Assembly: GCA_944391115.1 (NCBI GenBank)
Contig: CALXSJ010000005.1
Coordinates: forward strand, 1 to 64,000
Direction of reading: 5' to 3'
Length of the DNA stretch: 64,000 nucleotides
DNA from: an uncultured Victivallales bacterium
Lineage (GTDB): Bacteria; Verrucomicrobiota; Lentisphaeria; Victivallales; UBA1829
Shown here: positions 32,449 through 40,402 of the stretch, piece after piece
How positions within the stretch are numbered: position 1 is the first letter of the stretch
How the letters are laid out: each line of letters begins with the position of its first letter
Notes under the pieces: generated by a model
Told to the model about the DNA's origin: nothing
Seen by the model: only the letters and a program-made list of their open reading frames with translations
The model's database searches: none
Program-made: the position numbers and the translations under genes

Positions 32449-35043
32449 ATGCAGAAAACATTTCTCTCCACTCTTTTTTCCGTTTTCATGCTGCTCCTCG
32501 GCGCTGCGGAATATCCGCTGGTGAAGGATGGGAAGAGCCTTGCGGCAATCGTGCGCCTCCGCGGAGGAACCGCGGTGGAAATCTTCGCGGGTTCCGAGCT
32601 TCAGACATATGTCGAAAAGATTACGGGAGCAACGCTGAGCAAACGCCGGAGCCCTTCCGCGGAACTCTACAATATCTATATTGCAACCCCGGATGCGCGG
32701 GGACTGAAACTGCCGGACAAGGCAAAGGAGCTCCTGAAAGAGGTCCGGGATGACGGTTTCCTGCTGTATGCCGGCAGGGAGGGGCTCTATGTCATCGCCC
32801 GGGAGCGGCGCGGCCTGAATTACGGCGTCTATGAACTTCTGAAGCGTTACGGAGGGGTCCGCTGGATCACGCCGGGGCCGGAAGGGGAATTTGTCCCGCG
32901 GAAGAAAGACTTTTCCGTTCCGGCTCTTGCGGAAGTTGTCAATCCCTCCTTCCGGCACAGGAATTTCAATCTGGTCAGCGCCTACGGAGCGAAACTGACG
33001 CCGCTCTGGCAGATGCGGAACGGCATGACGCAGAACGGACCGCTTTACGGCGGAGGGAAGCATCTCGGAGGGCACATTTTCAGCACGCTTCTGCCGGACA
33101 CTCTCTACCGGACGAATCCGGAGCTCTTCGGCCTTTACAAGGGAAAACGCCTGCCGCAATGCGGAGATCCCGCGAAAATCACGAAAACGGGCATCGGCGG
33201 ACAGGCGAACCAGCCATGCACATCCAACCCGGAAACGGTCCGGATCATGCAGGAGAATCTGGTCCGGCTCCTGCGGAAAAATCCGGGAGCGGAATCCTTC
33301 TGCATCCTGAACAACGACTCCACAGCATGGTGTGAATGCGAAAACTGCAGAAAGCTCGATCCGCCGGAGGAGGCCGCGCGCGGCATGGTCGCCACGCGCT
33401 TCTGGCTTCTTGCCAACGCCCTGATCGAAGCGGGAAAGAAAGCCGCGCCGGAGGTCCGTTTCTTCTCCTCGCCCTACCAGACTTTTCAGGAATATCCGGC
33501 GGGAGTGATCCCCGATCCGCGGGCGGAGATCAATTTCTGTCTGCATCACCGCTGCTATCTGCACAGTATCGGAGACAAACGATGCGTCATCAACGAACGC
33601 TACCGCCGGATCCTGCAGTCCTGGCACAAGGAAAAACGCCGGGTTCAGACCTATGAATATACGGACATCCTGCCGCGCGGCGAGGTCTGGTATCTGCCGC
33701 TTGCCCCCCTCCTCCGGCGCGACCTCCTGTATTACCACTCGATCGGCAATGACGGATGGTGCGATGAAGTCGCGCCTTACGACGGCACTTTCATCACGAG
33801 GAAAAGGGAGGTGACGGAACGCTGGATCGGCAGCGCCCTGGACATCTATCTTACGGCAAATCTGCTCTGGAATGTTTCCGCGGATTACGCCGCGCTGGAG
33901 AATGAGGCGGGAAGTCTCTATTACGGCAAAGCATGGCCCGCGATCAGACAGTACCGGCATCTGCTGGCGGAGACATATGAAGGCATCAACGACCATTTCT
34001 GTTACGGATCCCGTCTCTGGCAGCTCGGCAGGGCCTTCGAGGAGCGCGGACTCGGGGAACGTCTGGAAAAGCTTCTGGCGGATGCGGGAAAAGCCGCGAA
34101 GGGGGATGCCCGCGTGGAAAAAATCGTGGCGCGCGATGCGGAGTTCTTCCGTCTGACATTCCTGAAAGGCGCTTCGGAATTTCAGGCGGCCCGCAGGGAG
34201 AATGAGATCCGGGCGGGAGAATATGCGCCGGACGGCTCGCGATGGAACTTTTCGGATCCTGCGTATGTCGGGGATCTTCCCGTCCGCTTTCAATACTCGG
34301 ACGGCATGCTCCATCTCCGCCACGGAGGCGCGGGCCGGGGCGCCGGACTGGAAGTTCTGACGGAGGACGGAGGCAGAAGCGTTCATCCCGTGGAGAAGGC
34401 GGGAGTCTTTTCCATCCCGCTCCGCCGCACGGCGGAAGGGGAGAGCTGCGGGATCGGACTTGTCCTGAACAGGAACGGCATCCGGACCGGATGGAACGGT
34501 CCGGATCTGAACGCGCCGGATGTCATGCGCAAGGTGATCTTCGGCAATACGCCGATCCTGCGGAACGGCAGCTTCTCGGTCATTGACGGGAAAGACGGGA
34601 AAAAATTTCCGCGTCATTTCGGGTGCAAGGGCGATTTCCGCATCGTTTCGGACCATACGGCGGCCTCCGGGAAAAATTTCCTGCGCGGACGCGGATTTGT
34701 CCATCAGTATCTGAAAGGGCTGATGGGCCAGGTGCAGACTTACGGAATTCCCGAAGTGTTTCAGGGGAAACTGCGTGTCCGCGTGAAATACCGCGGGGAA
34801 GGCAAGGGCATGGTCCGGCTTGCGACCTCCGCCCTTGCCCGGATTGGAGAACAGCATGAGATCATCAGCTCCCCCGGCAAGTGGCGGGATGCTGAATTCA
34901 TTTTCGACTGCGCCAAAAACAGGGCGCCGCTTCTTCTGCTCTATGTCTTTTCCATGCATGATACGCTGGACATGGACGACATCCGGGTGGAACGGGCGGA
35001 CGCGTCCGGAACAACGGCGGAAAACATTCCGGAAAAAGACTGA
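32449..35043 (+). CDS. secreted DUF4838 protein A with C-terminal jelly-roll-like region
   Basis: 864 aa with a signal peptide (FLSTLFSVFMLLLGAA). An N-terminal GH67/GH20b-like domain (EIFAGSELQTYVEKITGA, LNYGVYELLKRYGGVRWITP) is followed by the DUF4838 region (HIFSTLLPDTLYRTNPELFG, ILNNDSTAWCECENCRKLDP, CLHHRCYLHSIG). The C-terminal about 130 residues (FRIVSDHTAASGKNFLRG, GKLRVRVKYRGEGKGMVRL, DTLDMDDIRVERADA) look like a CBM4/9-type jelly roll, unlike its neighbour at 35053, which ends in a CBM9-like domain. The central parts of the two are paralogous. An exported glycan-active protein; the exact activity is unknown. Confidence 0.83.
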   Translation: MQKTFLSTLFSVFMLLLGAAEYPLVKDGKSLAAIVRLRGGTAVEIFAGSELQTYVEKITGATLSKRRSPSAELYNIYIATPDARGLKLPDKAKELLKEVRDDGFLLYAGREGLYVIARERRGLNYGVYELLKRYGGVRWITPGPEGEFVPRKKDFSVPALAEVVNPSFRHRNFNLVSAYGAKLTPLWQMRNGMTQNGPLYGGGKHLGGHIFSTLLPDTLYRTNPELFGLYKGKRLPQCGDPAKITKTGIGGQANQPCTSNPETVRIMQENLVRLLRKNPGAESFCILNNDSTAWCECENCRKLDPPEEAARGMVATRFWLLANALIEAGKKAAPEVRFFSSPYQTFQEYPAGVIPDPRAEINFCLHHRCYLHSIGDKRCVINERYRRILQSWHKEKRRVQTYEYTDILPRGEVWYLPLAPLLRRDLLYYHSIGNDGWCDEVAPYDGTFITRKREVTERWIGSALDIYLTANLLWNVSADYAALENEAGSLYYGKAWPAIRQYRHLLAETYEGINDHFCYGSRLWQLGRAFEERGLGERLEKLLADAGKAAKGDARVEKIVARDAEFFRLTFLKGASEFQAARRENEIRAGEYAPDGSRWNFSDPAYVGDLPVRFQYSDGMLHLRHGGAGRGAGLEVLTEDGGRSVHPVEKAGVFSIPLRRTAEGESCGIGLVLNRNGIRTGWNGPDLNAPDVMRKVIFGNTPILRNGSFSVIDGKDGKKFPRHFGCKGDFRIVSDHTAASGKNFLRGRGFVHQYLKGLMGQVQTYGIPEVFQGKLRVRVKYRGEGKGMVRLATSALARIGEQHEIISSPGKWRDAEFIFDCAKNRAPLLLLYVFSMHDTLDMDDIRVERADASGTTAENIPEKD

Positions 35044-35052
35044 GGAGGAAAA

Positions 35053-37416
35053 ATGAATCGGACATGGTTTTTAAGTGCGCTGCTTCTTGCATGCGGGGGA
35101 GCATTCACAGCGGAGGAATTCGCGCTGGTGAAGAACGGAAAGGCCGTCTCCTGCATTGTGACGGGAGGAGAAAAACTGAATGACGCGGACGCATATGCCG
35201 CATTGGAACTGGCGGATTACCTGGAAAAAGTAACCGGCGCCCGTCCGGAGATCCGGCAGACCGTGAAAAAAGGATTTTATCCGGTCTATATCGGCGGCGG
35301 AGCCCTTGCGCGAATGCCACGGAACGTGGCGGCGAAACGCTCTGCCGTCCGGGATGACGGGTATCTGCTCGCCGGAACGCCGGAAGGAGCGTTTCTCTGG
35401 TCGAAGGAACCCTCCGGTGTCATTTTCGGAGCATACGAAATTCTGAAACGCTGCGCCGGCGTCCGCTGGTTCTATCCGGGAGAGGACGGGGAGCATATTG
35501 AAAAGCGCGGGGACGTCTTTCTTCCGGAAATGATTCTGGTCGACAACCCCGCCATGCGGAACCGGACCTTCAACCATGTCTGCGCGAACATCCATACGGA
35601 TCAGGAGGCACGCAAATGGCTGCTGCGCAACAGGATGAGCGCAAAATGGAGATTCGGCGGCCCCCGTCACGGCGGCGGGCATGTCTTCAGCACACTCCTG
35701 CCGGACACTCTCTACCGGACGAATCCGGAACTCTTCGGACTTTACAGGGGGAAACGCCTGCCGCAGTGCGGAAATCCTGCGAAAATCACAAAAACGGGAA
35801 AAGGCGGACAGGCAAACCAGCCGTGCACCTCCAATCCGGAAACGGTCAGGATCATGAAGGAGAACCTGATCCGCGAGATCGGCATGCGGAATCTCACCAG
35901 CTTCAACATCATGAACAATGATTCCACCGCATGGTGCGAATGCGACAGCTGTAAAAAACTCGACCCGCCGGACGAACGGAAAAAAGGTCTGGTTTCCACC
36001 CGCTTCTGGCTGCTTGCCAACGAACTGATTGAAGCGGGCAGAAGCGTCTTTCCCGACCTCCGTTTCGACTGTTCCGCCTATCAGAACTACCAGATGCCGC
36101 CGCAGGGAGTCAAACCGGACACCCGGGCGACGGTCACTTACTGCGTCCATCACCGCTGCTACACCCACAGCGTCGGAGATCCATCCTGCCGGATCAACCA
36201 GCGCACAAGGGACATTCTGGAAGCCTGGAACAAGGCCGGGCTCCGCGTTTCCACTTATGAATACACGAACTGCCTCCCGTCGTTCGAAGTGCAGTATCTA
36301 CCGCTGGAGAAGATCGTCGCGGACGATCTGAAATACTATGGATCGCTGAACAACTTCGGATACTGCGACGAGGTGCCCCCGAAGGACGCCGTATTCGGGA
36401 AACGCTGGAACACCCGGGCAATCACGGAAAACTGGCGCAGCAACTTCCTCACGCATTACATTCAGGCGTATTTCATGTGGAATCCCCGCGCCGATTTCGA
36501 AACTGTGCTGAACGACATCGGCTCCCGCTTCTACGGCGCGGCATGGAAGGAGATCGGGGAATACCGCAGGCTGCTGCGGAAGGCCTATTCCTCCGTCCAG
36601 GCGCATTTCATGTATGGAACTTCAAGCGCCGCTCTGGGAATGGTTCTCCAGGACAAAGCCCTCGGAACAAAACTGGAAACTCTTCTTGCCGCTGCGGCCC
36701 GGAAGGTGGGAAACGATCCTCTGCGCCGGGAACGCGTCCGTCTGGAAAAGGAATATTTTGAACTGACTTTTGTAAAAAGCGCAGCCGTCTATGCCGCACA
36801 GCAGAGCGCACCCTGCATAGCAAAGAGACTCCGCGGAAAAATCAAAACAGACGGCAGACTGGATGAAAAGGACTGGGCGGACGCGGTCCCCGTGAGCGGC
36901 TTTCTCAAATTCCTCGGCAAAGGACTTCCCGCAAAGCATCAGACCATCGTCCGCGCGGCCTATGATGACGAAAATCTGTATCTTGCGGTCGAGGCTCTGG
37001 AGCCCGAGCCGGGCAAAATGATTGCGGAAAGCGCAGAGCGGGACGATCCCGTCTGGAAGGACAACAATCTGGAACTCTTCTTCGCGCCGCCCGCATTCGG
37101 AGCCGGTTACATTCACTGGTCCGTCAATCACAAGGGCACGGTCTATGACACGAAAAGCTACAGCCCGACCGACCGGGACCTTGCCTTCAACCTGAAAGCG
37201 GATGCGGGAATCGCTGTTTCCGGCGACCGCTGGACCGTCGAAATGAAGATTCCCTTCTCGGAACTCGGAGGCGCTCCCGCAAAGGGTGCGTCCTGGGCCG
37301 TCAACATCGCGCGCGGACGGCAGGTGAAGGATTCCCCGGACAATGAAGGATCCAGCTGGAGTCATGAGGGACGTTTCCACGGACCCGAGGGATTCCGCAA
37401 GATAAAATTCGATTGA
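35053..37416 (+). CDS. secreted DUF4838 protein B with CBM9-like C-terminus
   Basis: 787 aa with a signal peptide (TWFLSALLLACGGAFTA). Order: GH67/GH20b-like N-terminal domain (ALELADYLEKVTGARPEI, IFGAYEILKRCAGVRWFYP); the DUF4838 region with the same HVFSTLLPDTLYRTNPELFG and MNNDSTAWCECDSCKKLDP blocks as protein A; then from about residue 595 a CBM9-like domain (IKTDGRLDEKDWADAVPV, YDDENLYLAVEALEPE, RWTVEMKIPFSELGG). It starts 9 nt after protein A ends, with TGAGGAGGAAAA as ribosome site. The pair probably arose by tandem duplication followed by exchange of the C-terminal binding module. Confidence 0.83.
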   Translation: MNRTWFLSALLLACGGAFTAEEFALVKNGKAVSCIVTGGEKLNDADAYAALELADYLEKVTGARPEIRQTVKKGFYPVYIGGGALARMPRNVAAKRSAVRDDGYLLAGTPEGAFLWSKEPSGVIFGAYEILKRCAGVRWFYPGEDGEHIEKRGDVFLPEMILVDNPAMRNRTFNHVCANIHTDQEARKWLLRNRMSAKWRFGGPRHGGGHVFSTLLPDTLYRTNPELFGLYRGKRLPQCGNPAKITKTGKGGQANQPCTSNPETVRIMKENLIREIGMRNLTSFNIMNNDSTAWCECDSCKKLDPPDERKKGLVSTRFWLLANELIEAGRSVFPDLRFDCSAYQNYQMPPQGVKPDTRATVTYCVHHRCYTHSVGDPSCRINQRTRDILEAWNKAGLRVSTYEYTNCLPSFEVQYLPLEKIVADDLKYYGSLNNFGYCDEVPPKDAVFGKRWNTRAITENWRSNFLTHYIQAYFMWNPRADFETVLNDIGSRFYGAAWKEIGEYRRLLRKAYSSVQAHFMYGTSSAALGMVLQDKALGTKLETLLAAAARKVGNDPLRRERVRLEKEYFELTFVKSAAVYAAQQSAPCIAKRLRGKIKTDGRLDEKDWADAVPVSGFLKFLGKGLPAKHQTIVRAAYDDENLYLAVEALEPEPGKMIAESAERDDPVWKDNNLELFFAPPAFGAGYIHWSVNHKGTVYDTKSYSPTDRDLAFNLKADAGIAVSGDRWTVEMKIPFSELGGAPAKGASWAVNIARGRQVKDSPDNEGSSWSHEGRFHGPEGFRKIKFD

Positions 37417-37449
37417 ATGTCATCAAAAAAAAAGAAAGGCGGCAATCAC

Positions 37450-38226
37450 ATGAAACGAAAGATTCAAATCGCGGCGTTTTCCTTTGCGGCGGCATGCCTG
37501 GCCTGCGGGGCGGAACCGATGGAATTTCCGGAAAAAGCGGACTGGGGAGACGCTCCCGGAATCAAAGCTCTGGAAGGCGATGTGCTGGAACTCGGGAAAG
37601 GCGTCATCTTCTCCACGGAAACCTTCCGGGTGGATCCGGGAAAAACGACGGTCCTGACGGGAGAATTCCGGACTCTGCCGGGGAAAAAGGCCAGGCTCTT
37701 CTTTGCCTTTTCCCCGTATGACGCGGGGAAAAAGCCGATTACGGCGCTCAACGTCAATATTGTGAAAGGCACGGATACGGAACTGGTGGCGCCCGTGAAA
37801 AAGGATGATCTCATCGTCAAGGCGAAGGACGCTTCGCGCTTCATTCCCGGCACGGTCATCGTATTCAACACAAAGGAGGATTTCTCCGATCTGCCGAATC
37901 GTGCGCGCTCGCACGGATTCTTCAAAAGCGCGGAAAAGCAGGCGGACGGCACATGGAACATCACCTTGCAGGCGAAGGCGGCCGGAGAGTATCCCGCGGG
38001 GACAAAAATCCGTGCTCACGCAGGAGGCGGTTACCAGTATGCCGTCATTGCCGACCTTGACGGAAACTGGAAAACTTTCAGCGGCTCCGTGAAGGGAATG
38101 GCGAAATCCGGGCTCGGCGGAAAAGAGTGGAGGCCCGGAAGCGCATATGCGAAAGTCGTGATCTTCGGCAATGCGAAAGACGCTCCGATCCAGTTCCGGA
38201 ATGTAAAAGTGGATGTCAGGGACTGA
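37450..38226 (+). CDS. secreted protein of unknown function, last gene of the module
   Basis: 258 aa from the ATG at 37450, chosen for the ribosome site GAAAGGCGG and the clean signal peptide (KIQIAAFSFAAACLACGA). The longer frame adds 11 charged residues. The mature protein is beta-rich (TTVLTGEFRTLPGKKARLFFAFSPYD, YAVIADLDGNWKTFSGSVKG), and its end (AYAKVVIFGNAKDAPIQFRNVKVDVRD) resembles the last strands of carbohydrate-binding jelly rolls. No catalytic motif is recognised. It follows DUF4838 protein B after 33 nt and is followed by a strong terminator, so it belongs to the same transcript. Confidence 0.8.
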   Translation: MKRKIQIAAFSFAAACLACGAEPMEFPEKADWGDAPGIKALEGDVLELGKGVIFSTETFRVDPGKTTVLTGEFRTLPGKKARLFFAFSPYDAGKKPITALNVNIVKGTDTELVAPVKKDDLIVKAKDASRFIPGTVIVFNTKEDFSDLPNRARSHGFFKSAEKQADGTWNITLQAKAAGEYPAGTKIRAHAGGGYQYAVIADLDGNWKTFSGSVKGMAKSGLGGKEWRPGSAYAKVVIFGNAKDAPIQFRNVKVDVRD

Positions 38227-38251
38227 TTGAATCCGCGGATTTCCTTCCAAT

Positions 38252-38295
38252 CTCCCGGGGACGGGAGGCTTCAGGCCTCCGTTTCCGGGATTTTT
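38252..38295 (+). terminator. rho-independent terminator closing the second LacI module
   Basis: A long imperfect stem: TCCCGG pairs with CCGGGA outside, and ACGGGAGGC pairs with GCCTCCGT inside with one bulged base, followed by TTTTTC. It lies 26 nt after the stop at 38226. Confidence 0.8.
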
Positions 38296-38467
38296 CTTTG
38301 CGGGAGCCGATTTTTTCCCCGAGGCGGAACAGCTTTTTCCGGACCGTCGGCCGGCAGGTGGAGCCGTCTTCCGGAAAAACGGAAAAAGGGACTGGCTATT
38401 TTTCCGGAATGTGCTAAGGTAACGGGGTAAAGTTTCTGAAACGAACCCCAAAGCAAGGAAACGGAAG

Positions 38468-39451
38468 ATGAAATTCTGCATGATCGGTTCCCGCGGTCAC
38501 TTCTTTTATGTGTTTCAAAGTATCGGAAAGGTTCCCGGAATCTCGCTGGAAGCCGTCTCTTCCGGCTGTGAAGACGATCCGGCGCCGCTCCTGAAACGCG
38601 CGAAGGATGCCGGCTTCGATCCGGCGGCATGTCCGGACTGGCAAGAGATGCTCGACCGTTTTTCCCCGGACCTCGTCGCGGTGGACGGTCCGTTTGACAA
38701 ACACGCGGAGATGGCCGCCCGGGCGCTTGCGCGCGGCATTCATGTGTTCTGTGAAAAACCGGTCGCACTCACCCTGGAGGATCTGGGAAGAGTCATGGAT
38801 GCGCAGAAGCGTTCCGGGGCGCGGATCATCTCCATGGTCGGGCTGCGCTATCAGGCGGATTTCCAGTTTGCGCTCCGTCTGGTCCGCGAGGGCGCCGTCG
38901 GGAAAGTCAAGATGGTGCGCGCGCAGAAATCCTACCGGCTCGGAAAGCGTCCGGAATTCTACCGGCACAGGGAGACTTACGGCGGCACGATTCCATGGGT
39001 CGGCAGTCACGCCATTGACTGGATTCTGGCATTTTCGGGGAGTCCCTTCCGCGAAGTCTTCGCCACGCAGACGAAAGAGGACAATTTCAATCACGGAGAA
39101 CTCGAAATCGCCTGCCAGTGTCTCTTCACGATGAAGAACGGCGTGCAGGCCATGGCGTCGATCGACTATCTGCGCCCGGAAGCAGCTCCCACCCATGGAG
39201 ACGACCGGGTCCGCGTGGCAGGCACGGAAGGCGTACTGGAAGTCATCGGCGGCAGTGTCATCCTGATCGACAGGGACGGGAAGAGAGAGCTTCCCGTTCC
39301 GCCTCCCGAACGGGAGCTTTTCTCCGATTTCGCCTGCAGTCTGACCGGAGAAAACGACTGTCTGGTTCCGGAATCGGAAACCTTTGAACTGACGAGAGCC
39401 TGTCTGCTGGCGCGCGAGTCGGCGGATACGGGGAAAATCATCCGCTTCTGA
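38468..39451 (+). CDS. Gfo/Idh/MocA family oxidoreductase (compact)
   Basis: 327 aa. The N-terminus is MKFCMIGSRGHFFYVFQS, where the usual Gly-X-Gly-X-X-Gly loop is reduced to Gly-Ser-Arg-Gly-His, so nucleotide binding may differ from the canonical pattern. The family motif is FCEKPVALT (about residue 98). The C-terminal domain has GGTIPWVGSHAIDWIL, with the active-site His-Asp equivalents, and ATQTKEDNFNHGELE. AAGGAAACGGAAG precedes the ATG. An extended -10-like TGCTAAGGT at 38412-38420 may be its promoter. The metallophosphoesterase gene follows after 29 nt, so the two are likely co-transcribed. Confidence 0.87.
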   Translation: MKFCMIGSRGHFFYVFQSIGKVPGISLEAVSSGCEDDPAPLLKRAKDAGFDPAACPDWQEMLDRFSPDLVAVDGPFDKHAEMAARALARGIHVFCEKPVALTLEDLGRVMDAQKRSGARIISMVGLRYQADFQFALRLVREGAVGKVKMVRAQKSYRLGKRPEFYRHRETYGGTIPWVGSHAIDWILAFSGSPFREVFATQTKEDNFNHGELEIACQCLFTMKNGVQAMASIDYLRPEAAPTHGDDRVRVAGTEGVLEVIGGSVILIDRDGKRELPVPPPERELFSDFACSLTGENDCLVPESETFELTRACLLARESADTGKIIRF

Positions 39452-39480
39452 AGCATCATTTCCGGAGGTAACGCAGTATC

Positions 39481-40308
39481 ATGATCCGCAAGCTGATTCA
39501 CTTTTCCGACACTCACGAGGCCGCCGCATGTCTGGAAGACTGGCGGGCCTGCCTGGACAAACGGATCGTCGGCTTTTTCAACAGCCGCGTGATCCGCCGT
39601 TCACGCTATGACCGGACTCTGATTGAGCCGGCAGTCGAAAGGATGCTGGCGGAAAAACCCGACGCGATTTTCTTCACCGGCGACGCCGTAAGCTGCGGAC
39701 AGCCGGGCGAATTCGCACGCGCCCTCCCCTTTTTTCAAGTGATTCTGGACAGCGGAATTCCCTTTTTCTATACCCCGGGCAACCATGACGCCTATGTGAG
39801 GGATCTGGCATGCCGTGACGCCTTCCGCCGCTTCACGCTCGCCATGACGCGCGGCGATGCCGAACCGGAGGATTATCCGTATGCGGTCGATCTGGAATAT
39901 TTCCGGGTCATCCTGCTGAACTGCGCATGCCCGACTTCTCCGGTTTCCTCCTGCGGCCACCTTCCGGAAAAAGCAAAGACCTTCCTGAAAAAAGAGGCGG
40001 AACGCTTCAAGACGAAACCGCTGATCTGCGCGGGACATTTCCCGATTCTGGAACGGATGCCGCTCCGCCGCTTCCGGCACCGGCTCTACGGCGCGGGCGT
40101 TGCGGCGGCAATGCTCCGCGACGGTGTCATTGATCTCTCCCTCTGCGGCCATGTTCACAAGCCTTATGAAATTCTGAACGCCTCCGGACGGGGCGAGATT
40201 TCCGCGGGATCGCTGACGAAATACGGTGTTTACTCACGCATTCTGTATGACACGGAAAGCGGCGTCTTCACGCTGGAACGCGTTCCGGTCCGGAATACGG
40301 CGGCGTGA
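39481..40308 (+). CDS. calcineurin-like metallophosphoesterase
   Basis: 275 aa. All metallophosphoesterase motifs are present in order: HFSDTHE (D-X-H), FFTGDAVSCG (GD), YTPGNHDAY (GNHD), CAGHFPI (GH) and LCGHVHKPYE (GHXH). These bind two divalent metals and hydrolyse phosphomono- or diesters. No signal peptide. The substrate cannot be told. GGAGG precedes the ATG. It follows a Gfo/Idh/MocA oxidoreductase gene, so a phosphorylated sugar or nucleotide is one possibility. Confidence 0.9.
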   Translation: MIRKLIHFSDTHEAAACLEDWRACLDKRIVGFFNSRVIRRSRYDRTLIEPAVERMLAEKPDAIFFTGDAVSCGQPGEFARALPFFQVILDSGIPFFYTPGNHDAYVRDLACRDAFRRFTLAMTRGDAEPEDYPYAVDLEYFRVILLNCACPTSPVSSCGHLPEKAKTFLKKEAERFKTKPLICAGHFPILERMPLRRFRHRLYGAGVAAAMLRDGVIDLSLCGHVHKPYEILNASGRGEISAGSLTKYGVYSRILYDTESGVFTLERVPVRNTAA

Positions 40309-40334
40309 CTTTTGCTTTTTTTCCGTTTCCCGAC

Positions 40335-40363
40335 TGGCACAGCGCCCGCTCCGGGTGTAGATT
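40335..40363 (+). promoter_or_regulatory. weak candidate promoter for the methyltransferase/MTHFR gene
   Basis: TGGCAC (40335-40340), a 17-bp spacer and TAGATT (40358-40363), 39 bp before the ATG at 40403. TGGCAC with GC 10 bp later also mimics a sigma54 element, but this is probably chance. Confidence 0.3.
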
Positions 40364-40402
40364 AAAGCCTTGCATGCGTTTCACAGAATAAGGAACCCGA
40401 CG

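Noticed and set aside
31714-34959. 1081-codon minus-strand frame opposite pseudopilin and DUF4838 genes
   Set aside because: It covers two well-supported plus-strand genes and an intergenic Shine-Dalgarno; no recognisable domain in the translation.
40335-40350. Sigma54-like element TGGCAC with GC 10 bp downstream before the methyltransferase/MTHFR gene
   Set aside because: Only the minimal GG/GC spacing is met and the -12 TTGC is replaced by CCGC. No sigma54 activator gene is near, so chance is likely.
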